NCBI RefSeq assembly: GCF_014384705.1
Contig: NZ_JACRSN010000012.1
Span: forward strand, 24,759-88,758
DNA length: 64,000 nucleotides
Direction of reading: 5' to 3'
Source: Yeguia hominis
GTDB lineage: Bacteria > Bacillota > Clostridia > Oscillospirales > Acutalibacteraceae
Shown here in pieces: positions 35,341 through 44,800 of the stretch (its first letter is position 1; each line of letters begins with the position of its first letter). Made by a program: the position numbers and the translations under genes. The notes beneath the pieces were generated by a model, which made no database searches, was not told where the DNA came from, and saw nothing but the letters and a program-made list of their open reading frames with translations.

Positions 35341-36420
35341 TCAAAATAATTTTTGTTGGCCGTCCGTATTCGGCGGCTGCATGCCCAGATGCAGATACGC
35401 AGAAGCTGTCGCGCAGCGTCCGCGCGGCGTCCGGCTTAAAAATCCGATTTGCATCAGATACGGTTCGACAACATCTTCAAGCGTCACGGCCTCTTCGCCG
35501 ATTGCCGCAGCAAGTGTTTCGATCCCGACCGGACCGCCATGATAAAATTCAATGAGTGCACGCAGCATTCGCCGGTCTCCGGAATCCAGACCCAACTCAT
35601 CAATTTCCAACCGATCCAGACCTATGCGCGCACTCTGCAAAGTTATGACTCCGTTGCTGATGACCTGTGCAAAATCACGCACCCGTTTTAACAGCCGGTT
35701 CGCAATTCGCGGGGTTCCGCGGGAACGCGAGGCGATTTCCAGCGCACCGTCCGCTTCAATTTCAATTCCAAGGATTTTGGCGCTCCGGGTAATGATTTTT
35801 GCAAGCTCCTGCGGCGTGTAAAGCTCCAGGCGCAGCACAACGCCAAAACGATCCCGGAGCGGCGCGGTAAGCTGTCCGGCCCGGGTGGTTGCGCCGACCA
35901 GTGTGAAGCGTGGCAGCGGCAGGTGATAAGAGGCGGCCATCTGCCCCTTGCCGTTGATGATGTCCAGCGCAAAATCTTCCATCGCCGGATAGAGAATCTC
36001 TTCCACACTGCGGGAAAGACGATGCACCTCGTCGATAAACAGGACGTCCCCGGCGTTTAAATTGGTCAGAAGCGCCGCAAGATCCCCCGGACGTTCAATT
36101 GCAGGACCGCTTGTTACGCGAAAGTTTACGTGCAGTTCATTGGCAATAATGCCGGCAAGTGTTGTTTTTCCAAGTCCCGGCGGTCCGTAAAGCAGGACGT
36201 GGTCGAGCGCTTCTCCGCGGATTTTTGCAGCCTCAATAAAAACTGCGAGATTTTCTTTGGCTTTTTCCTGCCCAATATACTCGGAAAGAGACCTAGGACG
36301 CAGTGGGTTTTCTGTTTCCAGATCATCCGGTAAGGACGTCGGATCCGTAATCCGGTTTTCAAAATCAAAGGCATCGCCCTGTTCTTCCAACCCAAAATCC
36401 GTATGCCCGGTATATGCCAT
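35341..36420 (-). CDS. ruvB: Holliday junction branch migration helicase RuvB
   Basis: A 359-residue AAA+ motor. Walker A is LLYGPPGLGKTTLAG (about residue 78), Walker B LFIDEVHRL, sensor I TLVGATTRAGQLTAPLRDRFG, and the C-terminal winged-helix segment is GPVGIETLAAAIGEE. It forms a hexameric ring that drives branch migration with RuvA. A 25-residue acidic N-terminal extension precedes the usual start, as in several clostridia. The gene ends in the usual IGFLSRTPRGR tail. Confidence 0.98.
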   Translation of the reverse strand: MAYTGHTDFGLEEQGDAFDFENRITDPTSLPDDLETENPLRPRSLSEYIGQEKAKENLAVFIEAAKIRGEALDHVLLYGPPGLGKTTLAGIIANELHVNFRVTSGPAIERPGDLAALLTNLNAGDVLFIDEVHRLSRSVEEILYPAMEDFALDIINGKGQMAASYHLPLPRFTLVGATTRAGQLTAPLRDRFGVVLRLELYTPQELAKIITRSAKILGIEIEADGALEIASRSRGTPRIANRLLKRVRDFAQVISNGVITLQSARIGLDRLEIDELGLDSGDRRMLRALIEFYHGGPVGIETLAAAIGEEAVTLEDVVEPYLMQIGFLSRTPRGRCATASAYLHLGMQPPNTDGQQKLF

Positions 36421-36490
36421 AACGGTTTTCCCTCACTTTTCAGATTCCTTTTGCAAGCCTTTGTTAAAAACGCCTACAGATGGTTCGCAC

Positions 36491-37102
36491 TCAGTTTTTT
36501 TGCATCATCGAACGAAGCGAAAGGCGAATCAGCTCTTCAACCGGCAGGCTGCTGTCGAGTTTGCCGACTGCGGCTGCGGCCTCGGAAGGCGTATATCCAA
36601 GTACAGTCAGCGCGCTGACCGCTTCTGCCGCACCCGACGAAGCGGAGACGGAGACAGCGGCGGAAACGCCCGGCGCAAGATTCTCCTGTGCTGCGGCAAG
36701 TTTTCCGGCCTTATCTTTCAGTTCCAAAACGATTCTTTGTGCAAGCTTTGGGCCGACGCCAGAAGCGCGGGTGAAAGCCTTGCTGTCGCCAGCAGCGGCG
36801 GCAAGTGCGACCTGTTCCGGAGTCAGCTCCGAAAGAACAGCCAGTGCGGCTTTTGGACCGACGCCGCTGATGGCAGTTAAAAGCCGGAAGCAGTTTTGCT
36901 CTGCCCGCGTTGCAAACCCGAATAAATCGAGTGCATCTTCCCGGACATTCAGGCTTGTAAACAGTGTTGCCGCCTCTCCGAGTTTCGGCATCGCACGCTG
37001 TGTGGAGAGACTGGTCAGGCATTTAAATCCGACGCCGCCGCACTCGATCACGGTGATGCCCGGTTCCATATGGGTCAGGACGCCCCGAATACTGTAAAAC
37101 AT
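36491..37102 (-). CDS. ruvA: Holliday junction DNA helicase subunit RuvA
   Basis: A 203-residue tetrameric junction-binding protein. The N-terminal OB-fold (residues 1-63) starts MFYSIRGVLTHMEPG. Two helix-hairpin-helix motifs follow (LLTAISGVGPKAAL, about 72-86, and ASGVGPKLAQRIVLEL, about 108). The flexible linker carries Ala/Ser repeats, and domain III contains ALTVLGYTPSEAAAAV, which contacts RuvB. The gene is 3 bp after ruvC. Confidence 0.97.
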   Translation of the reverse strand: MFYSIRGVLTHMEPGITVIECGGVGFKCLTSLSTQRAMPKLGEAATLFTSLNVREDALDLFGFATRAEQNCFRLLTAISGVGPKAALAVLSELTPEQVALAAAAGDSKAFTRASGVGPKLAQRIVLELKDKAGKLAAAQENLAPGVSAAVSVSASSGAAEAVSALTVLGYTPSEAAAAVGKLDSSLPVEELIRLSLRSMMQKN

Positions 37103-37105
37103 CCG

Positions 37106-37612
37106 TTAATTTCCTCCTAAAAAGCTGCTCCGCCGACGCAGCGCAACGGCTGACTGTCCATGGCAAATTGCCATCGCAAGCGCATCCGCCGCATCGTCCG
37201 GCCGCGGAATTTCTTTTAAGTGCAAAAGCCGCCGGGTCATTTCCATAACCTGCAGTTTTCCGGCTCCGCCGTATCCGGTCACCGCGACTTTAACCTGGAG
37301 CGGCGTGTATTCAAAAATGGGAAGGTTTTTCTTTTGAAGGGCCAGCAAAATGACACCGCGGGCCTCTGCTACGCTAATCGCTGTTTTTTGATTGTTGTAA
37401 AAAAACAATTTTTCAATCGAAACGGCTTCCGGCTTCCAAGTATCCAGAATTTCCAGCAAGTCGTGATAGATGGTTTCCAATCTGCGGGGAAACGGTTCTT
37501 CTGCTTCGGTGAGGATCGCCCCATAAGTGAGCGGACGATACTTTCCGGAGAGACATTCCACCGCGCCATAACCGACGATGGCATATCCAGGATCGATTCC
37601 CAGAATCCGCAT
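37106..37612 (-). CDS. ruvC: Holliday junction resolvase RuvC
   Basis: A 168-residue endonuclease. Catalytic acids lie in ILGIDPGYAIVGYG (Asp7), SIEKLFFYNNQKTA (Glu), and RPDDAADALAMAICH (two Asp). The RNase H fold cuts symmetrically at 5'-(A/T)TT(G/C) sites in Holliday junctions. It heads the ruvC-ruvA-ruvB-glmM minus-strand operon. Start ATG 37612. Confidence 0.97.
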   Translation of the reverse strand: MRILGIDPGYAIVGYGAVECLSGKYRPLTYGAILTEAEEPFPRRLETIYHDLLEILDTWKPEAVSIEKLFFYNNQKTAISVAEARGVILLALQKKNLPIFEYTPLQVKVAVTGYGGAGKLQVMEMTRRLLHLKEIPRPDDAADALAMAICHGQSAVALRRRSSFLGGN

Positions 37613-38010
37613 GACGGCAACGCTCCTTTTCTCTAAAGGGTCACGAGTTTAAATTGTTTTCCCGTTTTTGGCAGGAAAAGCGAATTTTATGATAAACATG
37701 AATGCCTGAAGTTCAGTCAGAGCACAAAGTCCGAAACTGGGCTATGATGACGCACTGCGGTCAATCTGCGACAGACGAAAGGCCAAAGGACGCCAGTTAA
37801 GAAACGCGCTCATGTGTGCAGTGCCGGTTCTTTCCCGAACAAAAACGACCGGCCTGCAAAATCAATACGAAACAAAATTATTATAACACAAAACCGACTG
37901 TTATGGAACCAGAAAAGCCATTTTCTCCGCATAACCTGCTTTCGATTCGCAAAAGCTAAAAGAAACCTGAGAAAAAAGGGGGCATGGGCGGCCTTCTCCG
38001 CCGGAATATC
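37613..38010. other. Divergent intergenic region
   Basis: About 400 bp between ruvC (minus) and ypeB (plus). A possible minus-strand -10 TATAAT lies at 37885-37880 with a weak -35 (TTCCAT). No gene was found; a short imperfect hairpin (GCCGGT...ACCGGC) lies near 37831-37856. Confidence 0.35.
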
Positions 38011-39342
38011 ATGTCAAAACGCAAAAAGATTCAAATTTCCAGCATCCTTGTCGCCACCATTCTGGTTCTCGGCGGCACGACAGTCTGCGGTTATTTGCTG
38101 GCCGGACGCTATCGTATGGCGTTGGAATACAGTTATCGCCGTGCGCTCGGCGATTTGGAAACCAGTATTTCTGCAATGGAAACTGCGCTGACAAAAGCGC
38201 GGTATGCCAATACAGCACCGCAGCAAAACAGTCTTGCCGCGCAGCTTCTGCAGGAAACTTCCGCAGCAAAGTCTGCGCTTGCGGTCCTGCCGGTAAAAGA
38301 CGGAATGCTCGATCGAGTCAGCCGGTTTGTCGCGCAGGTGGGGGATTACGCCATGACCCTTTCCCGAAAAATCTCGGCCGGAACTGCGATCAGCGAGTCG
38401 GAATACGAAACGCTGGCTTCCCTGGGTCAATATGCTTCGGAGCTAAAAACCGAAACCGTCAAGGCGGTTCAATATTTTGGAGACGGGCAAAAGATCGGAG
38501 ACGCCGAAAAATTGCTTGACAACCTGACAGAAGAAAAACCATCTGCCTTGGGAGATGCTTTTGAGAGCACTGCCGAACAGCTCGCGGATTTTCCGACACT
38601 GCTCTATGACGGGCCGTTTTCCGACCACGTCGGTCAGGAAACTCCGCTTTTTCTGACCGGGAAAGCGGAAGTCTCTGCGGAAAATGCACGGCGCGCAGCA
38701 GCGTCGCTTGCAGGCCTTCCGACAGAAGCATTGACGCAAGAATCCGATAGTACGGGCGGGCTGCCGCTGTATCGGTTTGCGTCCGACGGGGTGCAGATCT
38801 CGATCACAAAAGCAGGAGGCGTCCCGCTGTCGCTGTTGCGATCACGCAAGGTGGAGAAAGCGGTTCTGACGGAGAAAGAGGCGCTGGAAAAAGCCAACGC
38901 GTTTCTTTCTGCGCAGGGAATAAAAGGCATGCAGGAAAATTACTATATCACCGGCAATCAGATTTGCACGTTTCACTTCGTGTATTCTGATGGGGAAGTG
39001 CTCTATTATCCGGATCTGATCAAAATTTCAGTTGCGCTGGACAATGGAGAAATCCTCAAGTACGAGGCAACCGGTTATGTCATGAATCACCATAGCCGGG
39101 ACGCTTTTCCGGCGTCGCTTTCAATCGATGAAGCGGAACGCAAAGTCAGTCCGCATCTGGAAGTGCAGACACGCAAAACGGCAGTCGTTCCGACGCCCGC
39201 AGGGGGAGAAGTGTGCTGTTACGAATTTTTGTGTAAGGGCTTTGCCGGAGAACAGGTCCTAGTCTATATCAATACTGAGACCGGCCTGGAGGAAAATATT
39301 TTAATTTTGCTGCAGTCAGACGAGGGAACGCTTGTCAAGTAG
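38011..39342 (+). CDS. ypeB: Germination protein YpeB
   Basis: A 443-residue spore protein with one N-terminal membrane helix (about residues 9-30) and the long helical plus PepSY-like C-terminal domains of YpeB. Two PepSY-type repeats end the protein (EALEKANAFLSAQGI and AERKVSPHLEV). In Bacillus YpeB stabilises the cortex hydrolase SleB in spores. Here no sleB is adjacent on either side, which is unusual. A start at ATG 37984 is also possible but has its G-rich stretch too close; neither start has a strong ribosome binding site. Confidence 0.88.
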   Translation: MSKRKKIQISSILVATILVLGGTTVCGYLLAGRYRMALEYSYRRALGDLETSISAMETALTKARYANTAPQQNSLAAQLLQETSAAKSALAVLPVKDGMLDRVSRFVAQVGDYAMTLSRKISAGTAISESEYETLASLGQYASELKTETVKAVQYFGDGQKIGDAEKLLDNLTEEKPSALGDAFESTAEQLADFPTLLYDGPFSDHVGQETPLFLTGKAEVSAENARRAAASLAGLPTEALTQESDSTGGLPLYRFASDGVQISITKAGGVPLSLLRSRKVEKAVLTEKEALEKANAFLSAQGIKGMQENYYITGNQICTFHFVYSDGEVLYYPDLIKISVALDNGEILKYEATGYVMNHHSRDAFPASLSIDEAERKVSPHLEVQTRKTAVVPTPAGGEVCCYEFLCKGFAGEQVLVYINTETGLEENILILLQSDEGTLVK

Positions 39343-39406
39343 AGTTTTTTGAAAATCCTCTTTCTGCAGATGTCTTTTTGATGTGCCGGTAATTTGCAGA
39401 AGTCAA

Positions 39407-39446
39407 AAAATCCCAGTTCCGTCCGGATCAACGAAACTGGGATTTT
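39407..39446. terminator. Bidirectional terminator
   Basis: AAAATCCCAGTT (39407-39418) and AACTGGGATTTT (39435-39446) with a 16-base loop, between convergent ypeB and the EF-G paralogue. T-rich on both sides. Confidence 0.85.
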
Positions 39447-39485
39447 GCTTGTGTGAAAAATCAGAAATGCGCAGGCGTTGCAGGA

Positions 39486-41555
39486 TCAGGCGTCTCCGGC
39501 CTCGCTTGCAGCAGCCTCAATCACTTTTTTTGCAACAGGCGCCGGCGCTTCTTCATAGCGGACAAAGTCAAATGTAAAGTTTCCGCGGCCTTGCGTGCAC
39601 TGCCGGATGAAGGTGCAGAAATCATGCATTTCCGCCATCGGGACTTCTGCTTCGACGGTCTGATAACCGCGCTCTTCCGCAGGGTTCATGCCGAGAACAC
39701 GGCCACGGCGTTTATTGACTTCGCCCATGACGTCGCCCATGTTGGCGTCCGGCACAGTGGCCTTGAGCGTGCCGATCGGTTCAAGCAGAACCGGGTTTGC
39801 CTGCGGAATTCCGTTTTTGTAGGCGATCGATGCAGCCATCTTAAAGGACATTTCGGAAGAGTCTACCGGATGATAGGAGCCGTCGTACAGGGTTGCACGC
39901 AGACCAACCATCGGATATCCCGCGAGTGTACCCTTTTGGATGCAATCGCGCAGACCCTTTTCAACAGCCGGGAAGAAGTTCTTCGGAACGGCGCCGCCAA
40001 CGACACGCTCGCCAAATTCGAGAGACTCGCTGTCGCAGGGTTCGAACTCGATCCACACATCGCCGAACTGTCCGTGACCGCCGGATTGTTTCTTGTGACG
40101 GCCCTGTACCTGAACCTTTTTCCGGATGGTTTCGCGGTAAGCCACCTTGGGTTTCTGGATGGTTACTTCTACGCCAAACTTGCTCTTGAGTTTGGAGGAA
40201 ATGACATCGAGATGCTGCTCGCCAAGTCCGGAGATGGTCATCTGATGCGTTTCCGCGTTATTGGCAAAATGGATCGTCGGATCTTCTTCGACCAGACGAA
40301 GGATGCCCTGTGCAACCTTGTCTTCTTCTCCTTTTTTCTTCGGGAGAACAGCCATGGTGATGGTCGGCGTCGGGTACTTGATGCCCTCTAAAATGACCTT
40401 CCGGGTCGGTGCGCAGAGTGTATCACCGGTGTTTGTGCCGGAGAGCTTCGGAATTGCGCCGATATCTCCGGCGCAGATGGCTTTGGTTTCCTCCTGCTTT
40501 TTGCCGCAGACGAAGAGCGTCTTGCCGATACGTTCCGGATTGCCGGTACGCATGTTTACAAGCGCAGTCTCCGTGGAGATTTTTCCGGAAAGTACTTTGA
40601 TGTACGAAAGTTTTCCGACAAACGGATCTGCGATGGTCTTAAAGACGATCGCAGCAGCCGGATCGGCTTCATTTACCGCGATTTCCACCGGATTGCCGTC
40701 CGGATCTTCGCCGGTCTCTGTGCCGCGGTGCGCGGTCGGCGCGAGATCGCACAGACCGTTGAGAAGCAGATCAATGCCCTGCAGCAGAACCGGGTCGCCG
40801 CAGAATACCGGTGCGATCAGGCCGAAGCGCGCGCCTTTGCTGACGCCTTCAATGATCTCTTCCGGCGTGAACGGCTCTTCGGCGAAATATTTCTCCATAA
40901 GCTCATCGCTGGTTTCTGCGACAGCCTCATACAGTGCGGCACGGAAATCATCCATCCGGTCAAAATCCGGCATTGCGGTTTCCGACATTTTGCCGTTCTT
41001 GTAAGTATAAGCCTTGGATTCTACAATGTTAATATAGGTATCGGCTTTTCCGTTTATCACATACGGAATGACGACCGGGCAAACAGAGGTCCCGAATTTT
41101 TCTTTCAGGGCATCGAAAATGGCATAAAAATCGGCGTTTTCATCGCAAAGTCCATTGATGAAAAATACTTTTGCAAGTCCACGGGCATCCGCTGCTTTTA
41201 CCGCTTTTTCACTGCCGACTGCAACGCCGGATTTTCCGTGAATCGTCACAAGAACGGTGTCTGCCGCGCGAACCGCTTCGCACACGCCGCCCTCAAAGTC
41301 AAAAAGACCCGGAGCATCGATAAAATTCAGTTTCTTTCCCTGCCATTCGACCGGAGCAACCGCCGTCATAACGGTGGCTTTTCTCTTGATCTCTTCAGAA
41401 TCATAGTCGCACACGGTATTGCCGTCCGAAACTTTCCCCAGACGGTCTGTTGCACCGGACAGGAACAGCATCGCTTCCGCAAGCGAAGTCTTTCCCGCGC
41501 CACTGTGTCCTGCAATCGCGATATTTAGAATACTTTTTGCGTCATACTGTTTCAT
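39486..41555 (-). CDS. Elongation factor G paralogue (FusA2-like GTPase) with degenerate G4 motif
   Basis: A 689-residue protein with all EF-G domains: GTP-binding (P-loop GHSGAGKTS, residues 16-24), domain II, then domains III-V including EVEVPMAEMHDFCTFIRQCTQGRG. It is one of the EF-G-like factors common in Clostridia, not the canonical translocase. The G3 motif is DAPG (canonical DTPG). G4, canonically N-K-M-D, reads N-G-L-C (residues 134-137), so the Lys and Asp that recognise guanine are lost. It probably binds nucleotide differently or has a role other than translocation. Start ATG 41555; the frame to 41618 has no ribosome binding site. Confidence 0.85.
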   Translation of the reverse strand: MKQYDAKSILNIAIAGHSGAGKTSLAEAMLFLSGATDRLGKVSDGNTVCDYDSEEIKRKATVMTAVAPVEWQGKKLNFIDAPGLFDFEGGVCEAVRAADTVLVTIHGKSGVAVGSEKAVKAADARGLAKVFFINGLCDENADFYAIFDALKEKFGTSVCPVVIPYVINGKADTYINIVESKAYTYKNGKMSETAMPDFDRMDDFRAALYEAVAETSDELMEKYFAEEPFTPEEIIEGVSKGARFGLIAPVFCGDPVLLQGIDLLLNGLCDLAPTAHRGTETGEDPDGNPVEIAVNEADPAAAIVFKTIADPFVGKLSYIKVLSGKISTETALVNMRTGNPERIGKTLFVCGKKQEETKAICAGDIGAIPKLSGTNTGDTLCAPTRKVILEGIKYPTPTITMAVLPKKKGEEDKVAQGILRLVEEDPTIHFANNAETHQMTISGLGEQHLDVISSKLKSKFGVEVTIQKPKVAYRETIRKKVQVQGRHKKQSGGHGQFGDVWIEFEPCDSESLEFGERVVGGAVPKNFFPAVEKGLRDCIQKGTLAGYPMVGLRATLYDGSYHPVDSSEMSFKMAASIAYKNGIPQANPVLLEPIGTLKATVPDANMGDVMGEVNKRRGRVLGMNPAEERGYQTVEAEVPMAEMHDFCTFIRQCTQGRGNFTFDFVRYEEAPAPVAKKVIEAAASEAGDA

Positions 41556-41705
41556 GTGCTTATTTAAGCTCCCTTCGAATGCATACCAGGTCATGACAAA
41601 TCCCAGTACCAAAAACAAATTTCCGGAAACTGTTTTGATTGTAAGACGGCGAAATTCCCATCAGTAATAGGTTTTTGCCAGATTTCAAAAACAGTCCCGT
41701 TTTTA

Positions 41706-41734
41706 ATTATAACTTATTCACATATCTATTACAA
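41706..41734 (-). promoter_or_regulatory. Promoter of the EF-G paralogue
   Basis: On the minus strand TTGTAA (41734-41729) and TATAAT (41711-41706), 17 bp apart, about 150 nt before the start. Confidence 0.75.
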
Positions 41735-41800
41735 TCACCAATTTTCAAATCATGAATTTTTCTATATCGAATGCTCTGGTTTTGGACAATATATACAAAT

Positions 41801-41835
41801 AAAGTCGGGGCTCCATTTGGGAACCCCGACTTTTT
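41801..41835. terminator. Terminator hairpin
   Basis: AAAGTCGGGG (41801-41810) and CCCCGACTTT (41824-41833), followed by a T run on the plus strand. It lies about 25 bp beyond the stop of the P-type-ATPase-like gene, just upstream of the EF-G promoter. Confidence 0.8.
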
Positions 41836-41857
41836 ACAGCAAATCGTACAAACGATC

Positions 41858-44800
41858 CTATGGTTTGCGAATTAAGGGAATGATTGCAATGACAGCGGCC
41901 CAGAAAACCTCATACAGCAGCAGAGAGAGCGTGCGCATCTGGTAAAGTCCGGAGTAGCAGGTCATGAATGCGACCAGGACAAAGCCCAGAACGACTGCAA
42001 TAATCTGCAAAAGAACGGAGATGGTGATATTGCTCTTTTGCCGGACGCTTGCAGCAAGCAGCCGCATCATGGTCATCGGGCGTCCTTTGGTAAGCATGAC
42101 CGCCGGACTGCGCGGTGTGCTGGTATCCATGGCCTTTTCGCAGATGCCGGAAAGGGAAGACGGCAGAATGCGAATCATCCGGCCATCTACTTCGAAACAA
42201 GCCGCAATCAAACCCGGCGTGATATTGTGATCACAGGTGCGGATCATCACGGCAATTCCGTTGTGTTCCATCCGGAGCAGCTCCGCGGCCCGGCGTGTGT
42301 CCGCATGATACGTCAGTACGAACATCGCGGCAGCAACTCCGCCAGTTGCCAGATAGGTGACCTGTTTGCCGGCCTGCAGATAACGCGTTTCGACATCACG
42401 CGGCGGCAGCGGAACACCATGGTTTGCAAGCAACTCCCGGCTTCCGAGCAGAACGCGTTTCCCGCGCGACCACCCGCTGACGCCGAGCCCGTCTTCATAG
42501 GCGATCTTTTCAATTTTGGGAATCAGATTTTTTTTGGCCTTTAAGACCTGTTCAAAAACATCGCCGAGCGGGCCGCCGACCGCGTTTACAAGCGCAGCGG
42601 CCTCTAAAATGGCTTCATCTACATGCGGTGTGCCAAAGGTTTTGATGTTGTTCAGCTCCACCGTGCCTTTGGGGAATAAGTCGTCTGCATCCACCATAAC
42701 GGCGGTTGCTTTGGAAAATTCCTCAATCGCTGCATATCCGCTGATCATGCCGCCCCATTTGGAGGCAATGCTGCTCAGCCGGTTCAGCGGCAGGTTCACG
42801 CAAAGCAGGTTTGCAGCCGGAACGCAAATGCAAGCCGAAACCGTAAAGGCAGTGATGGCTTCCGGGAAGCTTCCAAACATCAGAAGGCTTGCCGCAAACA
42901 AAATCAGAGAAGCTAAAAATCCGACCGGCGTAATCATCTGTGAGACAGAATTTCCCGGATCCGGAAGATGGGACAACCGGATAAATTCCTCTGGGAACTC
43001 CGTGTGGTGCTGATAGGCAACAACCGGATCGCTTCCAGCATAATCGGCCGCGATTTTTGCTGCCTCCGCATTTCCGGAGAGCGTTTCTACGGCGTATTTT
43101 TGTTCCGGAGAAGAAACAAACTGAAAGTTCCGGTCAATCCGCCGGAGCATAACCGATTTCCCAAGTCCGTTGAGCAAAAGCGCAACCGCTGCGAGAGAGG
43201 AATACAGGTGAAGCGTACCGGACATCACGCTTTCCTGGAAAAAGAAGGCGGCGATGCTCTGTATGACTGCAGCCGTTGTGGCGACGGCGATTCCGCTATC
43301 GGGATTGGCTCGCAGACGGAACAGGCCGCGGAACCCGTGCAGAATGCTCTTGAGATTGAATGCGGTTGCGAGAAGCAGGAACACCAGGTTGGAAATCAGA
43401 TACGGAATCGGACCGGAAGAGAGGTGCAGCTTCAAAGAGCCGATGTGCGTGTATTCGCTCAAAAATCCGGCAAGCAGCAAAATCAGCGTACAGCCTCCGG
43501 TAACCAGCGTCCGGAGCTTGTTTTCATGCATCTGCATCTCAATCTGCCGGGAAACCATATCGGCATCCTGCGGGGTTTCGTACTCGTGAATCTCCGGTTC
43601 ATACGCGGGCTCTTCGTCGTCCATAAACGCCTCATCCGGCTCATCCGGCAAGGGTTCGTCTGAATAAACGGGCATCGACGGGCCTTCTGCGCGCCGTACG
43701 ACCTCTGCATGGCTTGGCGTCGGCGCAGCGAGATATTCTTTTGCTTCTGAGAGCAGTGCCTCGTGCAGCCAGTTGGTATCCATAAAGTGTACCGGCTTGT
43801 TTCGCGATGCATAAAGAATCTTTCCGTTTGGATCCGTCAGGACTTCCTGCGCCTCCGGCGGCTCCGGATGATGTTGCGGTTTGCGCGGATGCTGCGTCTT
43901 TCCTTTCGGGGAACCTGTTTCCGTGTCGGAAGTTTTTGCTTTTTTTCCGTCGGGCTTTTCGTTTTCAGAAGAAGGGCCTTTGCTCTTTTCGGCCGTTTGC
44001 GGTTTGGTCTCTTTTGCCTCGTCTGATTTCTGCGCCTCCGCCTTATGTAGCGCACTCGTCTGAGGCTGGTGGTAAATGGCCGGGATTTTTTCATCCACTT
44101 CGTTTTCAATGGTTTTCAAAACAAGCTCAACGGTGTTTCCGCCATGCACCGGCTTGGCCTGTGCTTTTGCAGAGATGTTTTTCGGAATCCGCGGGCTTGT
44201 GACCGAACGGCGTTGCTTTTCCGGATCTTCTTCTAGGTACCGGACAATCGGTTCCTCATGCTTGGGCGGAAGCGGCGGCTTCTCCGGCATCGGTGCTTTC
44301 GGTGCGGGAGGGAGATCCTCTACCGTGCTTTTTACGATTTTGGGAGCCGCCTTTTTGGCAGGATGTCTGCCCGTATGCTTTTCTGCAGCAATTGCGGCCG
44401 CAATGCGTTCCGCTTTCGCGGGGTCAGCCGGAGGCTGTGCGGGTACGGCAGGCGCCGGAGCGACCGCCGGGCGGGCCGGTGCTGCAGGCCGAGATGCTGG
44501 CGCCACAGGCTGCGCCGGTGCTGCGGATTGCTGTACCGGCGGGGTTATAGCCTGCTGTGCCGGCGGGGCGGCAGTTTCCTCAAAAAGATAAGAAAACGCA
44601 GACTTTTGCGAATTGGGTGCGGCAGCTTCTTTCGTATTCCGAAGTTCTTCTGCCGATTTCAGATGCAGACCGTAGTAAATATCTTCGGTCTCTTCAAATG
44701 TGTCCCGCGCCTTTTTTTCACGCCTGCGGCCTTTTTTCTTTTCAGGTTCCGGCTTTTCCGCCGGCGCCTGTGCAGCAAAACGGACTTGTCCCGGTTGTGC

